Positions 6,036-14,065 of a stretch of 32,216 nt of DNA are shown piece after piece. The DNA comes from Clostridia bacterium (GTDB lineage: Bacteria; Bacillota; Clostridia; Christensenellales; Aristaeellaceae). The stretch lies in NCBI GenBank assembly GCA_017459565.1, contig JAFUCP010000124.1:1-32216 (forward strand). Direction: 5' to 3'. The position numbers and the translations under genes were made by a program. Under the pieces are notes generated by a model that was given only the letters and a program-made list of their open reading frames with translations, searched no databases and was not told where the DNA came from. Numbering within the stretch: position 1 is the stretch's first letter; each line of letters starts with the position of its first letter.

Positions 6036-8398
6036 TCCACCACCTTTATCTTCACCTTGCCCTTTTTGCCGTTGACCGCCTTGGCGGTGATGGTCGCCGT
6101 GCCTTCGCCCTGGGCATACACCGTTCCGTCGCTCACCGTGGCCACCGCCGCCTTGGAGGTCGACCACGTCACACCGGTAGGCGCGTCGGCGGGCTGCACC
6201 ACAGCGCTGAGCTGGAGCGTCTCGCCCGGGATCATCACGAGGGTGCCGCTGGCGCTCAAAACGACCTTCTTGGGGCTCGGCGGGGCGATGACCTTCACCT
6301 TCACAGAGGCGCTCTTGCCGTTGTCCGTCCGAACGGAGATGATCGCGGTGCCCTTTTTCACCGGCACCACCAGGCCATTGGCATCCACAGTAGCCACGCC
6401 GGGCTTGGAGGAATCCCAAGTCAGGTTCGCGCTGGCATAGCTGGGCGTGAAGCCCACCCCCAGCTGCAGCGTGGCATTGCTGTACATTGTCACCGTGCCG
6501 CTGGCGCTGAGTGAAACCGCCTCCGGCGGCACCGGCTTTGCCTCCACGCTCACTGCCGAACGACTGGTGACGCTGGCGTTGTGGGCGTATACCTGATAGT
6601 AATACGTCAAATCGCCAAACATGTTGACATCCAGGTAGCCGGTATCATTCAAATCGGCAATGATCTGATAGTTGCTGTTGGCCGTGCGGCGGCAGACGAA
6701 GTAGCCCGAAGCGCCCGCCACGGGGTTCCAGCTCACGGCGTTGCCGGAGGGGGTTTTGATCGCCGTCACGTTCAGCGCGTCCATGGGATTGGCCAGGGAG
6801 AGATCCAGGCTGAAGAAATGGACCGTGTATTGCGTCACTTCATTGGCCGCACCGTCGGTAATGGTGACGGTGAACAGATCGCCATTGGCAATGCCGTCCA
6901 GGCTGTTGGGCCTGAAGATCACGCAGCCGACCTGTCCGTAGTAGCTGTTTTCCACGTTGAAATAGCCGTCGGACTGCGCCTGGCTGAATTGCCACGCTCT
7001 GCTGTCCCGGGCACGCACCAGCGTCACCTGGAGCTTCGAAGCGTCCAGCGCCCTGCCGTAGGACACGGACCAGGGATCGGTGGAAGAGAAGTATTCCAGG
7101 GGCATCTCCTGGGCAGGCCAGGCCACCTTGGTCTGGTTGCCCGAACCCGCAACGTCATGAGCATACATGGCGGAGAACCTGCCGTTGGCCCCAAATACCG
7201 TCCGGCTCATTTGGGGATTGATGATCCAGCGCCGGTGGCCCACGGTGGCAATATTGCTGTCGTCCGAATCGGACATGTAGGCCAGTATGGAGCTGGTGGT
7301 GGTATAGCCCATGGCGATGTTCGAATGGCCCGCGCCCGTATAGCCCAGCTGGTACAACCCGTCATAGCCGGGATCCGCCAGTGCCGCGGGCCGCACGGGA
7401 TAATGGGAGAGGCCGCCGTTCAGCCGCAGCACCAGCGAGGTCGCGGCCATGGCGTCCTCCTGCTCAGGCATCAGACCGACATCCGCGTTTAGGCCGGCGA
7501 TGAAGCGCACCTGGTTGACCATGTTCAGCGCGGACTGCTGGTTGACATAGGACAGCCGCCCGAAGGAATAGGGCTCATCCGCGGCGGCGAGGCTGTAGAT
7601 GTTGATCTGGTTGCGGTAGGCCGGATGCTCATTCACGAACACCTGGATTTCAGCCTGGGAATGGGGCGTGACACCCAGCCCCACTACGGTTTCGCCCGCC
7701 ATCACGGCATAATCCTGGGCATCGTAGTTCACGCAGGGAATCGCTATGCCGTCCAGGTAGCGCGTGCTGCTGTCGGCGTTGAGCGTATTCAGCAGCGCTT
7801 CGGTCTCCTCTGCGGTATAGCCCAGCACGTCAACGGCGGCGATGTAGCCTGTCTGGAAATCCTGCGCCACCATGCGCGCTTCAAGTGTATCAAAGCAGAC
7901 CCGAAGAATCGCGCCTTCCCGCTCCACCGAAGAGACATACACGACGGCCCCGTCCGGGAACGAGCCCACCGCCAGGGAAAGGTCCGCATCCGCGTACACC
8001 ACGGTCACGGGCGCGGTGGCCGCGTACCCCACGTTCACCAGGGGCACTGCCGCAAGGTCCGAATAGTCCGCCTCGTCCGGCGCGGCTATATCGTCGCCAC
8101 CCTCCAGCCACAGGCCACTCTCCCCGAGTTCCTCTCCGGAAAGCTCGTCGTACACCGGCAGCGTCTCCGCCTCGGACTGTTCATATTCCACGATCAGGCC
8201 CGTGTCGCCGGCATCCTGCGCCAGCTCCACCTCGGGCTCAACCGCTCCCTCAAAGACAATGCCCTCGCTCAGCGCCGGCGCTTCCGAAAAATCGGCCTGT
8301 TCCGCGTCCATCTGCTCCATCAGCGCAGAAGGCAGCGCGGCGGTCAGCAGCAGCGCCATGAGCAGCGCGACAAGCGCCCGCATCCATCTGTTCTTCAT
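5528..8398 (-). CDS. Secreted CAP/SCP-domain protein with SH3-like, Fn3-like and four Big2 domains
   Basis: The 956-residue protein has a signal peptide (MKNRWMRALVALLMALLLTA, cleavage near 20-26) and an acidic segment (27-115). An SH3b-like region (about 125-195) precedes a CAP/SCP domain (about 285-450, with 'LNMVNQVRFIAGL', 'GHSNIAMGY', 'VGHRRWIINP'). A fibronectin-III-like domain follows (545-620), then four Big2 Ig-like domains (625-703, 708-787, 792-871, 876-955). The last two are near-identical 252-bp DNA repeats. There is no LPxTG signal or membrane anchor, so it is either released or held to the wall by its repeats. The start is the ATG at 8398, with GGAGGA just upstream and a strong promoter behind it. 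CAP proteins act outside the cell; the substrate here is unknown. It is a separate unit downstream of the pilus operon. Confidence 0.85.
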   Translation of the reverse strand: MKNRWMRALVALLMALLLTAALPSALMEQMDAEQADFSEAPALSEGIVFEGAVEPEVELAQDAGDTGLIVEYEQSEAETLPVYDELSGEELGESGLWLEGGDDIAAPDEADYSDLAAVPLVNVGYAATAPVTVVYADADLSLAVGSFPDGAVVYVSSVEREGAILRVCFDTLEARMVAQDFQTGYIAAVDVLGYTAEETEALLNTLNADSSTRYLDGIAIPCVNYDAQDYAVMAGETVVGLGVTPHSQAEIQVFVNEHPAYRNQINIYSLAAADEPYSFGRLSYVNQQSALNMVNQVRFIAGLNADVGLMPEQEDAMAATSLVLRLNGGLSHYPVRPAALADPGYDGLYQLGYTGAGHSNIAMGYTTTSSILAYMSDSDDSNIATVGHRRWIINPQMSRTVFGANGRFSAMYAHDVAGSGNQTKVAWPAQEMPLEYFSSTDPWSVSYGRALDASKLQVTLVRARDSRAWQFSQAQSDGYFNVENSYYGQVGCVIFRPNSLDGIANGDLFTVTITDGAANEVTQYTVHFFSLDLSLANPMDALNVTAIKTPSGNAVSWNPVAGASGYFVCRRTANSNYQIIADLNDTGYLDVNMFGDLTYYYQVYAHNASVTSRSAVSVEAKPVPPEAVSLSASGTVTMYSNATLQLGVGFTPSYASANLTWDSSKPGVATVDANGLVVPVKKGTAIISVRTDNGKSASVKVKVIAPPSPKKVVLSASGTLVMIPGETLQLSAVVQPADAPTGVTWSTSKAAVATVSDGTVYAQGEGTATITAKAVNGKKGKVKIKVVDPYKPDSVSLNYTGTVTLPMGQGLKLDASLAPATAQTTLTWTSSKPAVAAVDGSGNVVPVKEGTATITVKTANGKKAKVKLKVVDPYKPSAVGLNYTGTVTMQAGQVLKLDASLAPATAQTTLTWTSSRAAVVAVDGNGYVTALKKGSATVTVKTANGKKAKVKIKVVG

Positions 8399-8436
8399 AA
8401 TTCCTCCAGAAAAAAGATGATATTTATTATGCAACT

Positions 8437-8465
8437 ATTATACGCTTTTTTCGTTTCTGTTGCAA
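8437..8465 (-). promoter_or_regulatory. Promoter of the CAP/Big2 gene
   Basis: On the minus strand TTGCAA (8460-8465) and a perfect TATAAT (8437-8442) are separated by 17 bp. The spacer contains CGAAAAAAG. The same pattern occurs before the class C sortase (16521-16549). Confidence 0.8.
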
Positions 8466-8528
8466 TATTTGCCAAATTAAAAACACACATTATTTCTGTG
8501 TCATTCCTGTGTCGCGCATTTCCGGGCA

Positions 8529-8557
8529 TAAAAATGCCGGACGCAAGCGCGTCCGGC
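8529..8557 (-). terminator. Terminator at the end of the pilus/sortase operon
   Basis: Minus-strand GCCGGACGC pairs with GCGTCCGGC (9 bp, 4-nt loop at 8545-8548) and is followed by ATTTTTAT. It lies 17 nt after the stop codon of the last operon gene. Confidence 0.88.
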
Positions 8558-8574
8558 GCATCGATATACCGTGT

Positions 8575-9408
8575 TTACTTCAGGTCGACGATATACAACA
8601 CTTCGCCGGCTTCGTTCAGGAACACGACGCCCCAATCCAGCTCTTCGCCGGTGATGGTACCGGTTACAGTGCAGGATTCGCTGTATTCGATGTCCTTGAA
8701 CAGCACGGAATCGTTCTCGCTGTACACGACAGCCGTCTTTGCGTCGCCACCCATGACCAAGTCAAAGTGGATGGCGTCGCCAACTTCGGGGACAGATTTG
8801 TATTCCACGGGCAGCTCCTTCTGGGCCGCTTCCTCCTCGTCGTCCGCAGGCTCCGGCAGGGGCGTGCTGTAATACAGGCCGCCGATGCCATAATCGCCCA
8901 CCACCTGAGGGATCCACGCCTCCTGGCTGGAAATCTGAGGGTTGACGACCTTGCCATCCGCCGCGCTGAAGCAGCCTTCGTCCATCAGCACATAATAGGC
9001 GGTGTCAAACCTGAGGGAGACGGGCAGATGGATTTCGATGCACGAGCCGCTGCCCCACAGAAGCCCTTCCAGTTCAAGCTCCTCCAGGGGGCGCAGCTCC
9101 ACGCAGTTGGGGTCCGCAAAGCTGACCTTGACAACCTCGCCGGATTCATCGCAAAGGGTGAGATTGCCCTCGCCCAGCACGATATCCTCGCGTGGGAAAT
9201 ACATCTCCAGGACATCGCAGAAGCGCTCCGCAACGATGTTTCGACGGACATTGGGATACAGGGTCATATAGCCCATCGTTTCGTTGAGATTAATCTCCGG
9301 TTTGCCGGAATACGGCTGAGCGGGGCTCAACCCATCGGCCCACTCAGCGGCATAAGCCGAGGCCACACAGAACAAGCAAACCAGAACCAGCGCAACTACC
9401 TTCTTCAT
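8575..9408 (-). CDS. Secreted protein of unknown function, last gene of the sortase operon
   Basis: The 277-residue protein begins with a clear signal peptide (MKKVVALVLVCLFCVASAYA, predicted cleavage after AYA). I do not recognise the mature part. It is acidic, with beta-strand-like patches and a linker of Glu/Asp near residues 190-200 (PADDEEEAAQ). There is no sorting signal or C-terminal membrane helix, so it is probably released or bound non-covalently. Its ATG overlaps the stop codon of the class B sortase gene (ATGA, 4 nt) and uses the GGGGAG inside that gene as ribosome site, so the two are almost certainly made together. The coupling suggests a helper or partner of the sortase or its substrate; that is inference. 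Confidence 0.75.
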   Translation of the reverse strand: MKKVVALVLVCLFCVASAYAAEWADGLSPAQPYSGKPEINLNETMGYMTLYPNVRRNIVAERFCDVLEMYFPREDIVLGEGNLTLCDESGEVVKVSFADPNCVELRPLEELELEGLLWGSGSCIEIHLPVSLRFDTAYYVLMDEGCFSAADGKVVNPQISSQEAWIPQVVGDYGIGGLYYSTPLPEPADDEEEAAQKELPVEYKSVPEVGDAIHFDLVMGGDAKTAVVYSENDSVLFKDIEYSESCTVTGTITGEELDWGVVFLNEAGEVLYIVDLK

Positions 9409-10946
9409 TCAAACGTCTCCCCTTCCCGAATTCTGCGGCATACCACCACAAATCTTCCGTTTCTGTGACGCGCCCTGTTACAGGTCGTCAGGGTTATGAG
9501 TTCATCGCCAAACTCCACGTCGATCTGTGTATCGTAGAGCTGGTTCTCCCGGACCTCCGCCAGCCACAGCTCCGCATCCAGGGCGTACTGTATGTTCGCG
9601 TTGTAGCGGAAACCCTCTTCGTCCTCGTCATAGTCGGCGGAATAGAAGGCCGCGAATATGACATATTGCTTTCGCTCCATCAGGGTATCAAACTCCAGCA
9701 GCTTATGGCTCTGCCAATAATTGATGCTGGCGTATTTGGGCAGATCGCCAAACATGGACCCGTTCTTCATGTGATGCCCGCTGATAACCAGGTTGTAGCT
9801 GGGCGTATAAGGATCGCACAGGGTGTCCAGTATGATCTGTCCGTTGACGTTTTCCTCGCCGTAAAAATCATGGGACAGATAAAAATCGCTGTCCTCGGTT
9901 TGAACCACGGGATAGTCGATCACGGTATCTGGAATCGTCAGCCACCCCACCAGATCGTGGTTCAGATCGTAGATCTCCCGCAACTCTGGCAGCATGGCGT
10001 CAAGGTCCAGCTCCACCTTCTCCTTCATCGGATAGGGTAACGCACCGGTATGCACGCGCCGGTTCGGCGTGGGCGAAGGCTCCGGCGTGATCCTGAGGGA
10101 ATCGCCGTCCTGAGCGGAGCCGGTGTTGCCCGTCGCCATGAGCAGGGGCTGCGGCGTCTGGGGGATGCCCAGGATCAGGTCCATGAGCCCCGGCGTTGGC
10201 GCGGGTGTGGGCTCCGGCGTGGGTTCCGATGCCTGCGCGGGCGTGTCCGCCGCAACAGGTCCCGATGCCTGCCCAGTGCCGTCCGCCGCAACGGATTCAG
10301 GTGCCTGCCCGGGCGTGTCCGCCGCAGCAGATTCAGGTGCCTGCCCGGGCGTGTCCGCCGCAGCAGATTCAGGTGCCTGTGCGGGCGTGTCCGCCGCAAC
10401 AGGCTCCGGGGTTCGGGCCGGGTCCACGACAGCCGCCTCCGGCGCGTCGCCTTCATCCGATTCGCCCGACGCCTGTCCCTGGGCCGTATCTGCTTTTCTT
10501 TCCGGCTGCTCTGCCCCGGAAGTCTCGGGCGCATCCGCGCCGCTGACCGCGGAGTCTTCACCGGGAGAAGCTGCCTCCCCGGGCAAATCCGATGCGCCGT
10601 CCGCCGCCCGGGCCGATGTGTCGCCCGGTTCATCGGCTGTCACCGCGCCGGCGGTCCCGGCCATCGTCTCTTCGGCTTCAGGCTCTGCGGCCTGAGAGTC
10701 GGCTTCGTCCGGCGCGGAAGAGGCGTCGCCTGCCGTCTTTTCCTCCGGCGCTTGCGTCCGGGCCGCCGGTTCCGACATGCCTTCAGTGGTCTGGGCCGTG
10801 GCCTGAGCCTTTGCTCTCAGCTCGGAAAGCTGTTCCATGTTGGAGTTGTTGCTGTCCTGCGCCATTCGATATCGAATCGGGTAGGACAGCGCCACTCCAA
10901 AGCACACGACGGCCACAAGGATCAATACAATGCGAAGCCACCGCAT
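9405..10946 (-). CDS. Class B sortase with a long disordered stalk
   Basis: The 513-residue protein has an N-terminal membrane anchor (residues 4-22), then roughly 300 residues rich in Ala, Glu, Pro, Asp and Thr including five 12-residue repeats (AADTPGQAPES type), then a class B sortase domain (about 325-513). The SrtB hallmarks are 'DLVGWLTIPDTVIDYPVVQ', the catalytic His391 in SGHHMKNGSMFG, Cys489 in LTTC, and Arg498 in GRFVVV, so it should be active. Typical class B sortases are 230-260 residues; the stalk doubles the length and would hold the catalytic domain far from the membrane. Its gene starts 2 nt after the CnaB-protein gene, which ends in an unusual sorting signal and is the obvious substrate. 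Class B sortases anchor specialised proteins or build some pili. Confidence 0.9.
   Translation of the reverse strand: MRWLRIVLILVAVVCFGVALSYPIRYRMAQDSNNSNMEQLSELRAKAQATAQTTEGMSEPAARTQAPEEKTAGDASSAPDEADSQAAEPEAEETMAGTAGAVTADEPGDTSARAADGASDLPGEAASPGEDSAVSGADAPETSGAEQPERKADTAQGQASGESDEGDAPEAAVVDPARTPEPVAADTPAQAPESAAADTPGQAPESAAADTPGQAPESVAADGTGQASGPVAADTPAQASEPTPEPTPAPTPGLMDLILGIPQTPQPLLMATGNTGSAQDGDSLRITPEPSPTPNRRVHTGALPYPMKEKVELDLDAMLPELREIYDLNHDLVGWLTIPDTVIDYPVVQTEDSDFYLSHDFYGEENVNGQIILDTLCDPYTPSYNLVISGHHMKNGSMFGDLPKYASINYWQSHKLLEFDTLMERKQYVIFAAFYSADYDEDEEGFRYNANIQYALDAELWLAEVRENQLYDTQIDVEFGDELITLTTCNRARHRNGRFVVVCRRIREGETFE
10222..10401 (-). repeat. Five 36-bp tandem repeats in the sortase stalk
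   Basis: Units start at 10222, 10258, 10294, 10330 and 10366. The core is GCGTGTCCGCCGCA. Each encodes 12 residues, so changes in copy number would alter stalk length without breaking the frame. Confidence 0.85.
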
Positions 10947-10948
10947 AC

Positions 10949-13900
10949 TTACTTAACCTTTTTCTTGCGCTTTCTGCCGAACACCAGCAGCGCGACTACC
11001 GCCACCACGCCAACGCCGGCGAAGATGTACGGATAGATCGGCGTTTCATCGCCGGTACCCAGCAATCCGCCCCACAGAGGCGTGCCGTAGTCGAATATGT
11101 CGGTCATCTCTTCCAGCTCTTCCTCGCCGTACTTGTCGAACTCCGGCGGCGGCGTGGCCGTCTTGCGGGTCTGGACTCTCCGGCCGGTGGGCGTGTACTC
11201 AGAATCCGAATCGGTGGGCACATTCGGGTTGCCGGGCGTGTTGGGCAGCGCCGTGTTGATCAGGTTCACGCCGTCCACGCGGCAGAAGTAGCCCGGTATG
11301 CCGTCCTCACGGACCTCGTAGTGGTACAGGTTGCCGTAGCCGTCATCCACCGGCTGCATACCGAAGCTGTAATTCCAGCCGGTTTCCGCGGTGACCGTGC
11401 GGGTTGCGACCTCAACGCCGTTGCGCAGCAGATGTACGGTGATGAAGCTGGGCCGCTTGCCGCCCGCGTTGTCGTCGTCCACCCAGGTCTTGACGCCGGT
11501 GATCTCCTTGTACTCCTTCGGCGTCCTCGGGGGCAGCTTGTTGGTGATCGTAAAGCCGGAGACGCTGCTCTCATAGCCGGGCACCGGCACCTCGCGCACC
11601 GTGTAGGTGATCTCTTTGCCGCCGGAAGTCAGCGCGGGCAGTCCGCTGAAGGTATAGGTCCAGGTGCTGGTGCGGTTTCCGCGCCATGTGGGCGTCGCAT
11701 TCACCAGCGTGCCGTCCGCGTACAGCTGCACCGTAATGGTATCGGGCCGCATGAGATGCGCGTTGTTCTCGTCATCCCATATCTTCTGGCCGGAGATATC
11801 GATGGTCGCCGTCACGTGGGTGTTGGTCAGCGTGGTGACGGTCCCGTCGGTGGAGTTCCCCGTGAGGGTGTAGCCCTCGGGCAGCGCGCTTTCGGTCCAC
11901 CTGTAGCTGATCTCCTGACCGTTTGCGTACTTCGGCAGGTTCTCAATCGTGGCTTCCCAGTTGTTGCCCCTGTTCAGGGTCACGCTCTGGCCGTCAGACA
12001 GCGTCACCGTCAGACTGCCCGGACGCACGCCGTCCTGGTTCTCGTTGTCGTTCCAAATCTTGCGCACTGTCAGGGAAACCGTCTCAGGCGCGTGGGTATT
12101 GGTCAGCGTGGTGACCGTGCCCTCCACAACCGTATCCGTCAGCGCGTAGCCCTCGGGCAGGTTGTTTTCGGTCCAGGTATAGGCAATCTGCTGGCCGTTT
12201 GCGTACATCGGCAGGTTGTCGATGGTGGCCTGCCAGCCGTTGGCCTCGCTCAGGACCACGCTCTGGCCGTTGGAGAGCGTCACCGTCAGGCTCTCCGGGC
12301 GGATGCCATCCTGGTTGTCATTGTCGTTCCAGACCTTGCGCACCGTCGCAGAGGTAACCTGGGGCGTGTGGGCGTTGGTCAGCGTGGTAACGATGCCCTC
12401 GGTGGCCGTGCCCGCCAGCGTGTAGCCCTCGGGCATATCGCCCTCGCTCCAGGTATAGGCAATTTCCACGCCGTCGTCATACTTCGGCAGGTTGTCGATG
12501 GTGGCCTGCCAGCCGTTGGCCTCGTTCAGCGTCACACTTTGGCCATTGGACAGCGTCACCGTCAGATTTGCCGGACGGATGCCGTCCTGGTTGTCATTGT
12601 CGTTCCAGACCTTGCGCACCGTCGCAGAGGTAACCTCCGGCGTGTGGGCGTTGGTCAGCGTGGTGACAATGCCCTCCGTGGCCGTACCCGCCAGCGCGTA
12701 GCCCTCGGGCAGCCCGCTCTCGGTCCAGCTGTAGGCGATCTCCTCGCCGTTTGCGAATCTCGGCAGGTTGTCGATGGTGGCCTGCCAGCCGTTGGCCTCG
12801 TTCAGCGTCACGCTCTGGCCATTGGACAGCGTCACCGTCAGATTTGCCGGGCGGATGCCGTCCTGGTTGTCGTTGTCGTTCCAGACCTTGCGCACCGTCG
12901 CAGAGACAACCTCAGGCGTGTGAGCGTTGGTCAGCGTGGTGACAATGCCCTCCGTGGCCGTGCCCGCCAGCGCGTAGCCCTCGGGTAGCCCGCTCTCGGT
13001 CCAGCTGTAGGTGATCTCCTCGCCGTTTGCGAATTTCGGCAGGTTGTCGATGGTGGCCTGCCAGCCGTTGGCCTCGTTCAGCGTCACGCTCTGGCCGTCG
13101 GAAAGCGTCACTGTCAGGTTTGCCGGACGGATGCCGTCCTGGTTGTCATTGTCATTCCAGACCTTGCGCACCGTCGCGGAGGTAACCTGGGGCGTGTGGG
13201 CGTTGGTCAGCGTGGTGACGGTGCCCTCAGTGGACGTGCCCGTCAGCGTATAGCCCTCGGGCAGGGACTCCTCCTGCCATATGTATTCGATCGGTTCATG
13301 GTTGGAATACCTGGGCAGGTTTCCAACGAAGCCCTCCCAATTGTTGTTCTCGCTCAGCGTCACCGTGGCGACGCTTGCCGCGCCGTTCATCAGCGCGACC
13401 TTCAGGGTCTTCGGGCGGATGCCGTCCTGGTTCTCGTTGTCGAGCCAGACCTTGCGCACCGTCGCCTCGGTGAGGCACTCATCCTTCAGCGTCACGTCAT
13501 AGTCGAGCCGGATCTGCTTCGTCTCCGGGTCCGTGGAGGGCACGGTGACGATGAACGGATCGACCTTCAGCCCCTCGGGGCCGCCGGTCAGCACGCCGAG
13601 ATAGACGCCCATCTCCAGCCCGGTGAACCGCGCCGTGCCGCCGGAGAGCTGCTTCACCGTGCCGGCGAATTCGCTCTTGCCCACGATATCCCCGGCGATC
13701 TTCTCCGCGATGACCTTCAGATCGCCGCTGGTTTCGGCGTCCAGTATCTTATAGCCGGTGAACGCGCTGTCGATACGCCAGCCCGCCCGGGTCTCCGGCG
13801 CAGCCACGCCGACCTGATAGAGCGTGACTTGAACCGCCGGATCAGTCGGCAGATTGGCATACGTATCCTCTTTCAGCTTCACCGTCAGGCTGCCCGTCTG

Positions 13901-14005
13901 CGCCGCAAACGCCCAGGATGTCGGCAACATTCCCAGCATGAGCAGCGCGCTCATCAGCAGCGCCACCAGCTTGGTTACGGATACATGTCTGTTCTGATTC
14001 TTCAT
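10949..14005 (-). CDS. Eight-CnaB-domain surface protein with a non-canonical sorting signal (LLGTGD)
   Basis: The 1018-residue protein has a signal peptide (MKNQNRHVSVTKLVALLMSALLMLGML...AFA) and a pilin-like N-terminal domain (about 36-175). Eight CnaB Ig-like domains follow. The first six are tandem copies of about 92 residues; each keeps the isopeptide Lys (VRKVW), the Glu (TES.LPEGY) and the Asn (LTNAH). The last two (from TIDISGQKIWDD and EITGVKTWVDD) are diverged. After a spacer with 'PTGRRVQTRK' and an acidic stretch comes LLGTGDETPIYPY (981-993), a hydrophobic helix and a RKRKKK tail. That is the layout of a cell-wall sorting signal, but the usual LPxTG is replaced by LLGTG. A class B sortase is encoded 2 nt downstream. 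The start has a good ribosome site (GGATGGAGTGAG). It is probably a wall-anchored, protease-resistant rod. Confidence 0.85.
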   Translation of the reverse strand: MKNQNRHVSVTKLVALLMSALLMLGMLPTSWAFAAQTGSLTVKLKEDTYANLPTDPAVQVTLYQVGVAAPETRAGWRIDSAFTGYKILDAETSGDLKVIAEKIAGDIVGKSEFAGTVKQLSGGTARFTGLEMGVYLGVLTGGPEGLKVDPFIVTVPSTDPETKQIRLDYDVTLKDECLTEATVRKVWLDNENQDGIRPKTLKVALMNGAASVATVTLSENNNWEGFVGNLPRYSNHEPIEYIWQEESLPEGYTLTGTSTEGTVTTLTNAHTPQVTSATVRKVWNDNDNQDGIRPANLTVTLSDGQSVTLNEANGWQATIDNLPKFANGEEITYSWTESGLPEGYALAGTATEGIVTTLTNAHTPEVVSATVRKVWNDNDNQDGIRPANLTVTLSNGQSVTLNEANGWQATIDNLPRFANGEEIAYSWTESGLPEGYALAGTATEGIVTTLTNAHTPEVTSATVRKVWNDNDNQDGIRPANLTVTLSNGQSVTLNEANGWQATIDNLPKYDDGVEIAYTWSEGDMPEGYTLAGTATEGIVTTLTNAHTPQVTSATVRKVWNDNDNQDGIRPESLTVTLSNGQSVVLSEANGWQATIDNLPMYANGQQIAYTWTENNLPEGYALTDTVVEGTVTTLTNTHAPETVSLTVRKIWNDNENQDGVRPGSLTVTLSDGQSVTLNRGNNWEATIENLPKYANGQEISYRWTESALPEGYTLTGNSTDGTVTTLTNTHVTATIDISGQKIWDDENNAHLMRPDTITVQLYADGTLVNATPTWRGNRTSTWTYTFSGLPALTSGGKEITYTVREVPVPGYESSVSGFTITNKLPPRTPKEYKEITGVKTWVDDDNAGGKRPSFITVHLLRNGVEVATRTVTAETGWNYSFGMQPVDDGYGNLYHYEVREDGIPGYFCRVDGVNLINTALPNTPGNPNVPTDSDSEYTPTGRRVQTRKTATPPPEFDKYGEEELEEMTDIFDYGTPLWGGLLGTGDETPIYPYIFAGVGVVAVVALLVFGRKRKKKVK
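11795..13470 (-). repeat. 276-bp tandem repeats encoding six CnaB domains
   Basis: A common anchor recurs at 11939, 12215, 12491, 12767, 13043 and 13319, a period of exactly 276 bp. The four central units are nearly identical at DNA level (GTTGTCGATGGTGGCCTGCC in each), which indicates recent expansion or gene conversion; the outer units are diverged. Confidence 0.88.
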
Positions 14006-14065
14006 GCGTCACTCACTCCATCCCATGATGATCGGATATTGTGCCCGTTGTTCCATATCATGCTT

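Noticed and set aside
5528..8398. Wall anchoring of the CAP/Big2 protein by a sortase
   Set aside because: The protein ends in a Big2 domain (KVKIKVVG) with no LPxTG-like motif, hydrophobic helix or basic tail.
10222..10401. 36-bp regular repeats that could suggest a CRISPR array
   Set aside because: The units are contiguous with no spacers and encode a 12-residue repeat in frame within the sortase stalk. The same holds for the 48-bp and 24-bp arrays in the giant adhesin.
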